Source: PNAI01 sp035501735 (GTDB lineage Bacteria > Pseudomonadota > Alphaproteobacteria > Rhizobiales > Xanthobacteraceae). From it: a stretch of DNA of 64,000 bases. The notes under the pieces were generated by a model that was given only the letters and a program-made list of their open reading frames with translations, made no database searches and was not told the DNA's origin. Each line of letters begins with the position of its first letter. Position 1 is the first letter of the stretch. Made by a program: the position numbers and the translations under genes. Location of the stretch: the NCBI GenBank assembly GCA_035501735.1, contig DATJVR010000055.1, forward strand, positions 5,844 to 69,843, written 5' to 3'. Shown here piece by piece: positions 1 to 9,751 of this stretch.

Positions 1-336
1 GATCTGCCGCCGTTTTATACCGATGACGACGCGCTCGCCGACGAAGTTGTCCAGAACGCACAGCGCGAAAACGATCCGGTCTGGCGCTTGCCGCTCTGGC
101 GGCGCTACGATTCGCTGCTGGAGTCCAAGGTCGCCGATCTCAACAACGTATCGAACGGCCCGTTCGCAGGCTCGATCATCTGCGCGCTGTTTCTCAAGCG
201 TTTCGTCACCGCCAAGACCTGGCTGCATTTCGACATCTACGCCTGGAACCCGACCTCGAAGCCGGGCCGGCCGGAAGGCGGCGAATGCCAGGCCGCCCGC
301 GCGCTTTATGCACTGCTTTGCCGACGCTACGGATAA
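1..336 (+). CDS. M17 leucyl aminopeptidase family protein, C-terminal part (5' end outside window)
   Basis: The frame is open from base 1 and gives the last 111 residues of a cytosolic peptidase that removes N-terminal amino acids. The visible part has features of the M17 catalytic domain end: SKVADLNN, a GSIICALFLKRFV helix, WLHFDIYAWNP and KPGRPEGGE before the last helix. Most metal ligands and the NTDAEGR motif must lie upstream, outside the window, so activity cannot be judged. A MarR gene and an NlpC/P60 peptidase follow on the same strand. The aminopeptidase/P60 pairing fits peptide or murein-peptide turnover. The short internal ATG at 88 is not the start, because the family match continues upstream of it. 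Confidence 0.88.
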   Translation, partial: DLPPFYTDDDALADEVVQNAQRENDPVWRLPLWRRYDSLLESKVADLNNVSNGPFAGSIICALFLKRFVTAKTWLHFDIYAWNPTSKPGRPEGGECQAARALYALLCRRYG

Positions 337-412
337 ATCGCAAGCTGTCGCTTGCGGATATCGCACGCTAAAGAAATAATACGGCTCCGAAACAATTTTT
401 GACATCGCGCGC

Positions 413-763
413 ATGGCTGTCGAAATCCGCCCATCTCAGGCATTGCGGTTGCTGCACGAGTTGTCGCACGCGCTGGTCACCGACGGCGAGCCGGACCTTT
501 CGCCGCGCCAGCTTGACGTGCTTTTCACCATCTATCTCGAACCGCCGCCGCACACGGTGCGCGGTCTCGCGGCAAAGCTCGGCGTGAGGACGCCCGTGAT
601 CACCCGCGCGCTCGACACCATGGGCAAGCTCGACCTGGTCTCCCGCCGGCGCGACGAGCGCGATCGGCGCAGCGTGGTAGTCCAGCGCACCGTCAAAGGC
701 GCGCTGCACGTGGAACGGCTCGGTGATCTACTGGTCGCCAAGGCCAAGGAGCTGCCGCGGTGA
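413..763 (+). CDS. MarR-family transcriptional regulator
   Basis: This 116-residue protein is slightly short for MarR proteins (usually 135-160). It has the winged-helix core: a helix beginning SPRQLDVLFTIY, then TVRGLAAKLGVRTPVITRALDTM as the recognition helix-turn-helix, and the RRRDERDRRSVVV wing. The C-terminal dimerisation helix is short. The stop overlaps the GTG of the NlpC/P60 gene by 4 nt (GTGA), so the two are translationally coupled. A regulator of its own operon is a reasonable inference. The ligand is unknown. Confidence 0.8.
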   Translation: MAVEIRPSQALRLLHELSHALVTDGEPDLSPRQLDVLFTIYLEPPPHTVRGLAAKLGVRTPVITRALDTMGKLDLVSRRRDERDRRSVVVQRTVKGALHVERLGDLLVAKAKELPR

Positions 764-1626
764 ACGAGAAAGCGAACTTCGATCCTCGCATCACGCCGGC
801 CCGTCCTGATCTCGCGGCGAGCTTCCTGCAAGGCCAAATTCCGGCCTTACGCTACGTCCAAGGCGAAATCCGCGAAGTGTTCGACGCCCAGGCGCCGGTG
901 CGGCGCGAGCCCGCGCCTGACGCATCGCTCGACACCGAAGCCCTCAAAGGCGAGCGTGTAACGATTTACGAAACGACCGACGAAGGCTGGTCCTGGGGCC
1001 AGCTCGAAAGCGACCGTTATGTCGGCTGGCTGCCCTCGAATGCTCTTGTCGCTCCCGGTCCTGCGCCGACACACCGTGTCGCCACCTTGCGCGCGCCGGT
1101 GCTGGTCGGTCCCTCGATCAAGGTTCCGACCGTCGAAATGCTTTCGCTCGGCGCGACGCTCGCCATCGTGCGCACCGAAGGCCGCTTTGCGGTGACCGCC
1201 AACGGCGGATTTGTTCCCCTGGTCCACCTCGCTCCGCTCAATGAGGCGGAGGAGGATTTCGTCGCCGTAGCTGAGCGCTTCGTCGGCGTGCCCTATCTCT
1301 GGGGTGGCAAGACCAGTCTCGGTCTCGACTGTTCCGCCCTCGTGCAGGTTTCGCTCGCCGCCTGCGGCATCGCCTGTCCGCGCGACAGCTCCATGCAGGA
1401 GGCCGTGCTTGGCCGGCCACTCGATCCGGACCCCGACTATTCAAACCTCAAGCGTGGCGATCTCGTATTCTGGAAAAACCACGTGGCGATTGTACGCGAC
1501 GAGGCGCACTTCCTTCACGCCAACGGCTTCCACATGGCGGTCGCGGTTGAAGCGATCCAGGTGACGATCGCGCGATTCGGTAAAGATGGCACCCCGGTGA
1601 CGAACGTGCGCCGCCTCGGTCGCTAG
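760..1626 (+). CDS. C40-family (NlpC/P60) cysteine peptidase with SH3-like N-terminal region
   Basis: This 288-residue protein is predicted to cleave murein peptides or related gamma-D-Glu-diamino acid bonds. Residues about 60-165 look like tandem bacterial SH3 segments (GWSWGQLESDRYVGWLP). The NlpC/P60 domain follows, with catalytic C191 in LDCSALVQ, H241 in KNHVAIV and a third polar residue, probably H253 in HANGFH. No signal peptide is visible, as is usual for alphaproteobacterial members next to an M17 aminopeptidase; a cytosolic role in recycling murein peptides is plausible. The GTG start is chosen because GTGA overlaps the MarR stop. It ends 6 bp from the convergent ABC transporter gene. 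Confidence 0.88.
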   Translation: MNEKANFDPRITPARPDLAASFLQGQIPALRYVQGEIREVFDAQAPVRREPAPDASLDTEALKGERVTIYETTDEGWSWGQLESDRYVGWLPSNALVAPGPAPTHRVATLRAPVLVGPSIKVPTVEMLSLGATLAIVRTEGRFAVTANGGFVPLVHLAPLNEAEEDFVAVAERFVGVPYLWGGKTSLGLDCSALVQVSLAACGIACPRDSSMQEAVLGRPLDPDPDYSNLKRGDLVFWKNHVAIVRDEAHFLHANGFHMAVAVEAIQVTIARFGKDGTPVTNVRRLGR

Positions 1627-1632
1627 CTCTTG

Positions 1633-3279
1633 CTACTGCGCCGTTGCATCGAGCGGGGCGGTGTCGAGATTGAAGGCCGCGGCGAACAGCGCCCGCGTAT
1701 ACTCGCTCTTCGGCGCCTTGAAGACGTCCGCGGCGTCGCCCGCCTCCACCACCTTGCCGTGCCGCATGACGATGAGCTGGCTCGCCAAGGCGGCGACGAC
1801 CTTCAGGTCATGCGAGATGAAAAGATACGTCAGGTCATGGCGCCGTTGCAGATCCCGCAGCAGGTCGACGATCTGCGCCTGGATCAGCATGTCAAGCGCG
1901 CTCGTCGGTTCATCGAGCACGAGAAAGTTCGGCTCGAGCACAATCGCGCGCGCGACCGCAATGCGCTGGCGCTGACCGCCGGAGAACTCGTGCGGATAGC
2001 GGTAACGCGTTTCCGGATCGATGCCCACGTCGCGCAACGCCGTGACCACGCGCGCGTCCCTTTCCTTTTCGGTCATCTTCGGATGATGAACCGTCAATCC
2101 CTCCGCCACGAGGTCGTGGATCGACATGCGCGGCGACAGCGAGCCGTAAGGATCCTGAAACACCACCTGCATGTGGCGGCGGAACGGCCGCATGTCCTTG
2201 AATCTCAGCCCGTTCAACGGCTGGCCCATGAACACCACCGGCCCATCCGCGGAAACGAGCCGCAAGATCGCAAGCCCGAGCGTTGTCTTGCCCGATCCGG
2301 ATTCTCCGACCACCCCGAGCGTCTCGCCGCGGCGCAGCGCGATGCTGACTCCGTCGACGGCCTTGATGTGACCGACGGTCCTGCGCAGCAAGCCGCGCTT
2401 GATCGGGAACCAGACCTTGAGATCGCGCGTCTCCATCATCACCGGCGCGCTCGGATGGCGCGGCGCCGGCTCGCCCTTCGGCTCGGCCGCAAGCAATGCG
2501 CGCGTGTACGGATGCTCCGGCGCGGTGAAGATGCGTTCGACCGTTCCCTGCTCCACGATCTCGCCCATTTTCATGATGCACACGCGGTCGGCGATCTTGC
2601 GCACGATGCCGAGATCATGGGTGATGAAAAGCACCGCCATGCCGAACCGACGCTGCATTTCCTTCAGCAAGTTCAAGATTTGCGCCTGCACCGTGACGTC
2701 GAGTGCGGTGGTCGGCTCGTCCGCGATCAGCAGATCCGGCTCGTTGGCGAGCGCCATGGCGATCATTACCCGCTGCCGTTGGCCGCCGGAGAGTTGGTGC
2801 GGGTAGCTTTTGAGCCGATGTTCGGGGTCCGGAATCCCGACCTGACCGAGCAGTTCAAGCGTCCGCGCCCGCGCCTGCATGGCGGTCATCGGGCGATGCA
2901 GCATCAGGATTTCGCCGATCTGTCGCTCGATCGTGTGCAGCGGATTGAGCGACGTCATCGGCTCCTGGAAAATGATGGTGATGTCGTTGCCGCGGACCTC
3001 GCGGATGCCGCGCTCCTGCAACGGCAACAGATCGCGTCCGTCAAACAGGATCGCACCGGACGGATGGCTAGCCGCCGGATACGGCAGCAGCTTCAGCACC
3101 GAAAGCGCCGTCACCGACTTGCCCGATCCGGACTCGCCTACCAGCGCGACCGTTTCGCCCTTTTGTATGTCGAACGAGATGCGGTTGACCGCGAGCATGC
3201 GCTGTTGGCCGTGACCAAAGGCGACCGACAGATCGCGCACGGACAGCAGAGGAGGCGTCGTCGCGTCCATGGCGCTCAC
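1633..3279 (-). CDS. yejF: peptide ABC transporter, duplicated ATP-binding subunit (YejF type)
   Basis: This 548-residue protein carries two ABC ATPase domains in one chain, the YejF/GsiA arrangement. Domain 1 has Walker A GESGSGKS (residues 48-55), signature LSGGQRQRV and Walker B LLIADEP. Domain 2 repeats GESGSGKTT, FSGGQRQRIAVARA and FLVLDEP. Each is followed by the oligopeptide/dipeptide C-terminal extension (for example EHPYTRALLAAEP). It energises import through the YejB/YejE permease. The GTG start at 3279 overlaps the yejE stop (GTGA). This is the last gene of a five-gene minus-strand operon that includes two solute-binding proteins. Confidence 0.93.
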   Translation of the reverse strand: MSAMDATTPPLLSVRDLSVAFGHGQQRMLAVNRISFDIQKGETVALVGESGSGKSVTALSVLKLLPYPAASHPSGAILFDGRDLLPLQERGIREVRGNDITIIFQEPMTSLNPLHTIERQIGEILMLHRPMTAMQARARTLELLGQVGIPDPEHRLKSYPHQLSGGQRQRVMIAMALANEPDLLIADEPTTALDVTVQAQILNLLKEMQRRFGMAVLFITHDLGIVRKIADRVCIMKMGEIVEQGTVERIFTAPEHPYTRALLAAEPKGEPAPRHPSAPVMMETRDLKVWFPIKRGLLRRTVGHIKAVDGVSIALRRGETLGVVGESGSGKTTLGLAILRLVSADGPVVFMGQPLNGLRFKDMRPFRRHMQVVFQDPYGSLSPRMSIHDLVAEGLTVHHPKMTEKERDARVVTALRDVGIDPETRYRYPHEFSGGQRQRIAVARAIVLEPNFLVLDEPTSALDMLIQAQIVDLLRDLQRRHDLTYLFISHDLKVVAALASQLIVMRHGKVVEAGDAADVFKAPKSEYTRALFAAAFNLDTAPLDATAQ

Positions 3280-4457
3280 GTGAATATTTTTCGCGGGTCG
3301 AAGGCGTCACGCACCGCTTCGCCGATGAAGATCAGCAGCGAAAGCATGACCGCCACGCTGAAGAATCCGGCAAGCCCGAGCCACGGCGCCTGGATATTGG
3401 CCTTGCCCTGCGCCAGCAATTCGCCGAGCGACGGTGATCCCGGCGGCAGGCCGAGCCCGAGGAAATCGAGCGCGGTCAGCGCCGTCACCGACGATGACAG
3501 GATGAACGGCAGGAACGTCAACGTCGCCACCATGGCGTTCGGCAGCAGATGGCGGAACATGATGACGCGGTTCGACACGCCGAGTGCGCGCGCCGCGCGG
3601 ATATATTCGAAATTGCGCGCGCGCAGGAATTCGGCGCGCACCAATCCCTCCAGGGAGACCCAGGAAAACAGCATCAGAATCCCAAGCAGGACGAAGAATC
3701 CCGGCACCAGCACCGACGAGATGATCAGGAGCAGATAGAGCTGCGGCACCGAGGTCCAGATTTCAATGAAGCGCTGAAACAGCAAATCGGTCCAGCCGCC
3801 GAAAAAGCCCTGCACCGCCCCGACGACCACGCCGATCACCGAAGAAACCACGGTCAGCGTCAAGCCGAACAATATCGAGATGCGAAACCCGTAGATCAGC
3901 CGCGCCACCACATCGCGGCCCTGGTCATCGGTGCCGAGCCAGTTGTATTCGAGATCGCGGCAGCCGGAGAGACCCTTGCGTTTGACCACCGCCGCGCATT
4001 CCTTTTCGCTCAACAGCCAGGTCGGCTTTGACGGCGCCGGCGTCGGCAAGTCGAGGTTGTGCGTGTCGTAGGAATAGCGAATCAGCGGCCACACCATGTA
4101 GCCGTCTTTCTCGGCAATCAATTTTTGCAAATACGGATCGCGATAGTCGGCTTTGGTCTCGAACTCGCCGCCGAACGTCGTTTCCTCGTATTGCACGAAC
4201 ACGGGAAAATAAAAGCTGCCGTCGTATTTGACCAGAAACGGTCGATCATTGGCGATGAATTCCGCGAACAGCGAAACAAGAAACAGAATCAGAAAAAGCC
4301 AGAACGAAACAAAGCCGCGGTGGTTTGATCTGAAATTCCGCCAGCGCCGGCGGTTGATCTGCGAGAGATAAAACCGCCACTGCTTTTCCGGCCCGAGCGG
4401 AACGGCCTCCACCGGCTCGACCGGTTTCGTCATCTTCTCCGCGGTTCGCGCATCCAC
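3276..4457 (-). CDS. yejE: peptide ABC transporter permease (YejE type)
   Basis: This 393-residue inner-membrane permease has one N-terminal membrane segment (residues about 48-68), a roughly 110-residue periplasmic insert with a CAAVVKRKGLSGC segment as in YejE proteins, and the BPD_transp_1 region. The EAA loop reads EYIRAARALGVSNRVIMFRHLLPN. The GTG start at 4457 is supported by GGGAGG seven bases upstream. The ATG at 4433 is a possible alternative. It lies between yejB (2-nt gap) and yejF (4-nt overlap). E. coli YejABEF imports peptides including microcin C; the substrate here is not deducible. Confidence 0.92.
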   Translation of the reverse strand: MDARTAEKMTKPVEPVEAVPLGPEKQWRFYLSQINRRRWRNFRSNHRGFVSFWLFLILFLVSLFAEFIANDRPFLVKYDGSFYFPVFVQYEETTFGGEFETKADYRDPYLQKLIAEKDGYMVWPLIRYSYDTHNLDLPTPAPSKPTWLLSEKECAAVVKRKGLSGCRDLEYNWLGTDDQGRDVVARLIYGFRISILFGLTLTVVSSVIGVVVGAVQGFFGGWTDLLFQRFIEIWTSVPQLYLLLIISSVLVPGFFVLLGILMLFSWVSLEGLVRAEFLRARNFEYIRAARALGVSNRVIMFRHLLPNAMVATLTFLPFILSSSVTALTALDFLGLGLPPGSPSLGELLAQGKANIQAPWLGLAGFFSVAVMLSLLIFIGEAVRDAFDPRKIFT

Positions 4458-4459
4458 CG

Positions 4460-5575
4460 CTAGACCTCCCGCGTCTCAAAATCGATCCGCGGATCGATCC
4501 ACATGTAGGTGAGGTCGGAGACAAGTTTCACCACAAGGCCGAGCAGTGCGAATATGTAGAGGTTCGCGAACACCACGGGATAGTCGCGATTGAACACCGC
4601 CTCGAAGCTGAGCAGCCCCAGCCCATCGAGCGAGAAGATATATTCGATCAGAAACGCACCGGTGAAAAACGCGCTGATGAAGGCGGACGGGAAACCCGCA
4701 ATCACGATCAGCATGGCGTTGCGGAACACGTGGCCGTAGAGCGTGCGCCGCTCGCTGCATCCCTTGGCGCGCGCGGTCAGCACATACTGCTTGCGGATTT
4801 CGTCGAGGAACGAGTTTTTGGTGAACAGCGTCATGGTGGCGAACGCACCCACGCCCATCGCGGTGATCGGCAGCGGCAGGTGCCACAGATAGTCGAGAAT
4901 CTTATGCCACCACGGCAGCTGCGCCCAATTGTCGGAGGTCAGGCCGCGCAATGGAAATATGTCGAAGTAGGAGCCGCCGGCAAACAGAATGATCAGCAAC
5001 AACCCGAACATGAAACCCGGAATCGCATAACCGATGATGACGACGCTCGAGGTCCACACGTCGAAACGCGAGCCGTCCCGCACGGCCTTGCGGATTCCGA
5101 GCGGGATCGAAATCAGATAGGTCAGCACCGTGATCCAAAGCCCAAGCGAGATCGACACCGGCAGTTTCTCTTTCACCAGTTGAATCACGCTGACGTCGCG
5201 GAAATAACTCTTGCCGAAATCGAACCGCAGATAGCGCAACATCATCCGATAGAATCGAACCGGGGCTGGCTGATCCAGGTCGAACATCTTTTCCAGGCTC
5301 TTGAGAAAAGCCTCATCGAGCCCTTGCGCACCGCGATACTTGGATGACAGTGAATTCGTCTGTCCGGCGCCCGGCAATTGCGATTGCGGCGTGAAGTCTC
5401 CGGCCTGCGATCCCGGAACGCGCGATTCTGCACCGGTGGAGGAGCCCTGCATCAGCGCAAGGATCCGCTCGACCGGCCCGCCCGGCGCGAACTGCACGAC
5501 CGCAAACGAGATCAGCATGATCCCGAAGATGGTCGGGATCAGAAGCAGCAGGCGGCGAATGATATAGGCGGCCAT
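4460..5575 (-). CDS. yejB: peptide ABC transporter permease (YejB type)
   Basis: This 371-residue inner-membrane protein begins MAAYIIRRLLLLIPTIFGIM, the normal N-terminal membrane segment of DppB/YejB permeases. I therefore place the start at 5575 rather than at upstream codons of the open frame. It has about six membrane segments, a periplasmic stretch (residues about 45-110) after the first, and the EAA-loop QYVLTARAKGCSERRTLYGHVFRN. It pairs with YejE to form the translocation channel. The 82-bp gap to the upstream solute-binding protein gene is short enough for one operon. Confidence 0.92.
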   Translation of the reverse strand: MAAYIIRRLLLLIPTIFGIMLISFAVVQFAPGGPVERILALMQGSSTGAESRVPGSQAGDFTPQSQLPGAGQTNSLSSKYRGAQGLDEAFLKSLEKMFDLDQPAPVRFYRMMLRYLRFDFGKSYFRDVSVIQLVKEKLPVSISLGLWITVLTYLISIPLGIRKAVRDGSRFDVWTSSVVIIGYAIPGFMFGLLLIILFAGGSYFDIFPLRGLTSDNWAQLPWWHKILDYLWHLPLPITAMGVGAFATMTLFTKNSFLDEIRKQYVLTARAKGCSERRTLYGHVFRNAMLIVIAGFPSAFISAFFTGAFLIEYIFSLDGLGLLSFEAVFNRDYPVVFANLYIFALLGLVVKLVSDLTYMWIDPRIDFETREV

Positions 5576-5657
5576 GGTCCTTGGTGGTCTAAGCGTTCTT
5601 TCGCTATTGCGAAAATGCGGCGGCAGCGCGGTCGGCCCAAAGCCAACGCGATCGATA

Positions 5658-7610
5658 CTAGCCCTTTTGCTCCAATTTTGCCGCCTTGCCCGGATCGTAC
5701 CACCAGGTTTCCAACACGCCACGCGAATATTTCGGCTTCCGCGGCGGCCGATCGAACACATCCCAATAGGCCACCCAGTGCGACGCTTTGTACCAGTGCG
5801 GAATCCAATAGCGGCCCGCGCGGATCAGCCGATCAAGCGCGCGACAGGCGGTAACCAGCGCGGGCCGGCTGTCGGCGGCGATGATCCGATCGATCATGGC
5901 GTCAATCGCCGGATCGGCAATGCCGGCGAGATTTTGCGAACCGATCACCGTGGCAGCCTGCGATGAAAAATAGGAGCGCAGCGCATCGCCGGGCGTGGTG
6001 GAAAAGCCAAAGCGCTGGATCGCGATATCGAAGTCGAATTCATCCATCCGCTTTTGGTATTGCACGGCTTCAACGATTCGCAAGCTTGCTTCGATCCCGA
6101 GCGTGGCAAGGTTCTTGATGAATGGCATGTGGTGCGGCTGAAAGCTCGGCTCGTCGATCAGAAATTCGATCGTGAGCGGCTGGCCCTTGCTGTCGCGTAG
6201 AACTTTCTTGGTGATCTCGCGCTTTAGCCCGAGCTTGATCCAAATCCGGTCGAGCACGCCGGGCACATGCTCCGGATCCACCTCGTCACGCACGGTGTAG
6301 CCGGCCTCCCGCAGGAGCAGCACCGCCTTGCGCAGCAGTACGCGATCCGCCCCCGATCCGTCCGATACCGGCGGCACGAACGGCTCGCCGAACACCTCGT
6401 CCGGCACCTTGCCGCGGAACGGCTCGAGCAAGGCAAGCTCGTCCGCGCTCGGCGGCCCGGCCGCCATCAGGTCGGAATTCTGAAACACCGACTGCGTGCG
6501 CTGGTAGGAATCGTACATGATCGCCTTATTGGTCCACTCGAAGTCGAACGCGCAGATCAGCGCCTCACGCAGGCGTGAATCCTTGAACTTCGGCCGTCGC
6601 GTGTTGATGAACCAGCCCTGCGCACCGGAAGGCGTATCGTCAGGCAGGACATCGCGTTTGACTCTGCCGTCGCGCAGCGCCGGGAAGTCGTAGCGTGTCG
6701 CCCAGATGCGCGAGGTGAACTCCTCGCGGAACAGATAGTTCTTCGCGGTGAACCCCTCGAAGGCGACATCGCGGTCGCGATAAAATTCGAACCGCACGAT
6801 ATCGAAATTAAACTGTCCGCGCGAAACCGGCAGGGTCGCGCCCCACCAGTCCTTCACCCGCTCGTATTCGATATAGCGTCCGGTTTCGAAGCGCCCGACC
6901 CGGTAGGCGCCGCCCCCGAGCGGGACATCGAGCGTCGATTCATCAAACGGCCGCGAGGTATAATAGGCGCTCGAAAAGATCGGCAATCCGGCGACGAACA
7001 GTGGCACGTCGCGCGCGCGCTTCGGCGTGAAACGGCAAACCACGGTCGCCTCGTCGACCGCTTCCGCACCGGCAAAGTCGCGCAGGAATTGCGTGATGAT
7101 CGGATGGCCTTTGTCTTTGAGCATCGTGAGCGAGAAAGCGACATCCTGCGCGGTAATTTTGCTGCCGTCGTGAAACCGCGCGGTCGGCCGCAGCATGAAC
7201 CAGTAAGTCAGTCCGTCCGCGGAAATTTTCACGGACCGCGCCGTGAGCCCATACATGGCGTCGGGCTCATCCCCCGCGCGCGCCATCAGCGTCGCGAACG
7301 TCAGCTCCATGCCGAGCGCGGCTTCGCCTTTCAGGATGTAGCTGTTGAGCGAATTGAACGTGAAAAAATTCTGATTGTATTGTCGCGTTGCGCCGATCTG
7401 TGAAAAAATCCCGCCCTTCGGCGCCAACGGTTCCACATAATCGAAATGCGCAAAATCGGCCGGGTACTTCAGATCGCCGAAACCCGACATGCCGTGCCGC
7501 TCGGCTTCGTCGGCAGCCGGCGCGGCCGCTGCGAAGCTTTGCCAGCGCGGCAATCCGACCGCCGCCAATGCTCCGGCCGTCACGACGAGCGCGCGGCGCC
7601 GAGAGATCAC
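5658..7610 (-). CDS. extracellular solute-binding protein, family 5 (YejA-like), copy 1
   Basis: This 650-residue periplasmic peptide-binding protein is the second of two tandem paralogues feeding the permease genes downstream. The GTG at 7610 overlaps the stop of the upstream paralogue (GTGA). It yields a twin-arginine-like leader, SRRRALVVTAGALAA, so export may use Tat. The mature part has the SBP_bac_5 core: YGLTARSVKISADGLTYWF, FHDGSKITAQDVAFS and the C-terminal WWYDPGKAAKLEQKG. Two non-identical binding subunits on one permease would broaden the peptide range; that is an inference. Confidence 0.9.
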   Translation of the reverse strand: MISRRRALVVTAGALAAVGLPRWQSFAAAAPAADEAERHGMSGFGDLKYPADFAHFDYVEPLAPKGGIFSQIGATRQYNQNFFTFNSLNSYILKGEAALGMELTFATLMARAGDEPDAMYGLTARSVKISADGLTYWFMLRPTARFHDGSKITAQDVAFSLTMLKDKGHPIITQFLRDFAGAEAVDEATVVCRFTPKRARDVPLFVAGLPIFSSAYYTSRPFDESTLDVPLGGGAYRVGRFETGRYIEYERVKDWWGATLPVSRGQFNFDIVRFEFYRDRDVAFEGFTAKNYLFREEFTSRIWATRYDFPALRDGRVKRDVLPDDTPSGAQGWFINTRRPKFKDSRLREALICAFDFEWTNKAIMYDSYQRTQSVFQNSDLMAAGPPSADELALLEPFRGKVPDEVFGEPFVPPVSDGSGADRVLLRKAVLLLREAGYTVRDEVDPEHVPGVLDRIWIKLGLKREITKKVLRDSKGQPLTIEFLIDEPSFQPHHMPFIKNLATLGIEASLRIVEAVQYQKRMDEFDFDIAIQRFGFSTTPGDALRSYFSSQAATVIGSQNLAGIADPAIDAMIDRIIAADSRPALVTACRALDRLIRAGRYWIPHWYKASHWVAYWDVFDRPPRKPKYSRGVLETWWYDPGKAAKLEQKG

Positions 7611-9583
7611 TGCCGCGACCCGACCTTGGCGGCCTTGTCCGCATCCCACCACCAGACGGTCGGGAATGCGGAGCGGCCATATTTGGGAAGGTTAGTTGGT
7701 CGCCCGAATCGATCCCAGCGTGCCGTGCGCACTTTGCCGTATGTCCATTGCGGCACCACGTAATGGTTCCACAGCAGGACCCGGTCGAGGGCCTTCGTCG
7801 CGGCGACAAGCTCATCGCGATCCTTGGCATAGATCACGCGCTTGATCAGTTCGTCCACCGCGGGATTTTTTATGCCGATGAGATTGCGCGAGCCCCTGGT
7901 GTCGGCCGCCTCCGAGCTCCAGAAATCGCGCTGCTCGTTGCCCGGCGACAGCGATTCCGGCCATGACGCGACGATGACGTCGAAATCCCATTGTCTCAAT
8001 CGGTTTTCGTATTGTGCCACATCCACGGTGCGAACCGTTACCTCCATGCCGAGCCGTTCGAGCGATGACTTGTAGAACAACACGAACCGCTCGGAATTCG
8101 GGTCTTCGACCAGAAACTCCACGCTCATCGGCTCGCCCGTTGGCCCCCGCAGCACGCGTTGGGTGCTGGCGCGACCAAGCCCCACCAGATTCTTCATGCG
8201 TTCGAAAAACCCCGGCGGATTTGTCTCGCGCACGGTCCAGCCGGCCTCGCGCAGCAAGCGAATGGCCTCGCGCAGGTTATTGCGGATTGCGTCCGGCGAA
8301 TCCACCACCGGATTGCTATAGGCCGTGGTGAACACTTCCGGCGGCACCTTGTCGCTCACCGTCTCAAGAATCTCGAGTTCCTTGCCCGCCGGCAGCCCGG
8401 AGCTGGCAAGCTCGGTCCCGTCAAAATAGCTGGCGATGCGTCGGTACTGGTTGAAGAATATCTGCTTGTTCATCTCTTCGAAATTGAACGCAAAGTTGAA
8501 GGCGCGCCGCACCCGCGGGTCCTTGAATTTGTCTCGGCGAATATTGAACACGAAGGCCTGCATGGAACTCGAATTGGCAATGGGAAACTCCTCAAGGATC
8601 ACGCGCTTATCGGTCACGGCAGGAAAATCGTAGGCCGTCGCCCAGCTCTTGGCGCTGTTCTCCGTGCGCCAATCAACTTGGTCGGCCTTGAAGGCTTCCA
8701 GCGCGACAGTCGGGTCGCGGAAATATTCGAACCGCAGCTCGTTGAAATTGTCGCGGCCGATATTGACGTTGAGATTCCTGCCCCAGTAGTCGGGCACGCG
8801 CTCGTACACGATTGTGCGGCCGGCTGCGAATTCCTTGATGCGGTAGCCGCCGTTACCCAGCGGCGGCTCGAGCGACGTGCTCGTGATGTCGCGCTTTTTG
8901 CCGTTCTTGTCGGCCCCCTCCCACCAGTGCTTGGGCAGCACGTTGAGCTGTCCGACGATCTGCGGCAGTTCGTGGTTCCCCGCCTGATCGAAGGTAAAGG
9001 TGATGTCGCGCTCGCCGCTCTTCTCCGCCTTCGTTACGTGGCGGTAATAGGCGGCATGGAACGGGCTCGATTTCTTGAACGCATCGAACGAAAAAACCAC
9101 GTCGTCGGGCGTCACCGGCTTGCCGTCATGCCACTTTGCTTCGGCGCGCAGGCGATAGGTCACCGATGAATAATCGGGCGGATAGCTCACAGCCTCGGCC
9201 AAGAGGCCATATTCGGTCGACACCTCATCGAGCGACGGCACCAGAAGCGTGTCGAACAGATAATCGATGCCGAACGCCACCGATCCTTTCACGCCGGCAA
9301 TGACGAGGTTGAAATTGTCGAACGTACCGAACGCGATCTGTCGCGCGACGCCGGCCTTGGGCGCATTCGCGTTGACGTAATCGAATTGCTTGAACCCAGC
9401 CGGGTACTTGAGATCGCCGAACAGCGACAGCCCATGCCGCCATGCCTTCTCCGTGCTCGGCGCTTGCGTCACCTGCGCGCGCGCGGAACGCTGCACGATG
9501 AATCCGGGCAACGAAATCACCGCCAGCAGGCTCGTAATATATTGAACGACAGCGCGGCGACTGAGGTGCACGGATGGCTCCAT
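7607..9583 (-). CDS. extracellular solute-binding protein, family 5 (YejA-like), copy 2
   Basis: This 658-residue periplasmic binding protein is the first gene of the importer operon. Its N-terminus has SRRAVVQY followed by a hydrophobic stretch ending before RSARAQ, a probable Tat or Sec leader. Family marks include GLSLFGDLKYPAGFKQFDYVN, WHDGKPVTPDDVVFSFDAFK and the C-terminal WWWDADKAAKVGSRQ, closely parallel to copy 1. The pair probably arose by duplication followed by divergence. The operon promoter should lie in 9584-9751, but I see no convincing site there. Confidence 0.9.
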   Translation of the reverse strand: MEPSVHLSRRAVVQYITSLLAVISLPGFIVQRSARAQVTQAPSTEKAWRHGLSLFGDLKYPAGFKQFDYVNANAPKAGVARQIAFGTFDNFNLVIAGVKGSVAFGIDYLFDTLLVPSLDEVSTEYGLLAEAVSYPPDYSSVTYRLRAEAKWHDGKPVTPDDVVFSFDAFKKSSPFHAAYYRHVTKAEKSGERDITFTFDQAGNHELPQIVGQLNVLPKHWWEGADKNGKKRDITSTSLEPPLGNGGYRIKEFAAGRTIVYERVPDYWGRNLNVNIGRDNFNELRFEYFRDPTVALEAFKADQVDWRTENSAKSWATAYDFPAVTDKRVILEEFPIANSSSMQAFVFNIRRDKFKDPRVRRAFNFAFNFEEMNKQIFFNQYRRIASYFDGTELASSGLPAGKELEILETVSDKVPPEVFTTAYSNPVVDSPDAIRNNLREAIRLLREAGWTVRETNPPGFFERMKNLVGLGRASTQRVLRGPTGEPMSVEFLVEDPNSERFVLFYKSSLERLGMEVTVRTVDVAQYENRLRQWDFDVIVASWPESLSPGNEQRDFWSSEAADTRGSRNLIGIKNPAVDELIKRVIYAKDRDELVAATKALDRVLLWNHYVVPQWTYGKVRTARWDRFGRPTNLPKYGRSAFPTVWWWDADKAAKVGSRQ

Positions 9584-9751
9584 CTTTTGGCCCGTCCCGG
9601 AACCGCTTTTCAGGGTTGGATTATGTCGGAATTAGGAGGCTGCGCCACCCTGCGGGCTGCCTCATGCTACAAATCTGCGTGCGTCCGTCTGCACCTGACC
9701 GAGAGCTGCCCGCAATGTCCGTCGCACGCCTTAAGGCGTCGCCACATCGGT

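Noticed and set aside
1630..3738. A 702-codon open frame on the plus strand opposite the ABC transporter genes
   Set aside because: It is Arg/His/Asp-rich, has no family pattern and lies antisense to well-supported yejF and yejE. Long antisense frames are common in GC-rich genes; the same reasoning removes those at 8159-9169, 14504-15646 and 31741-33132.
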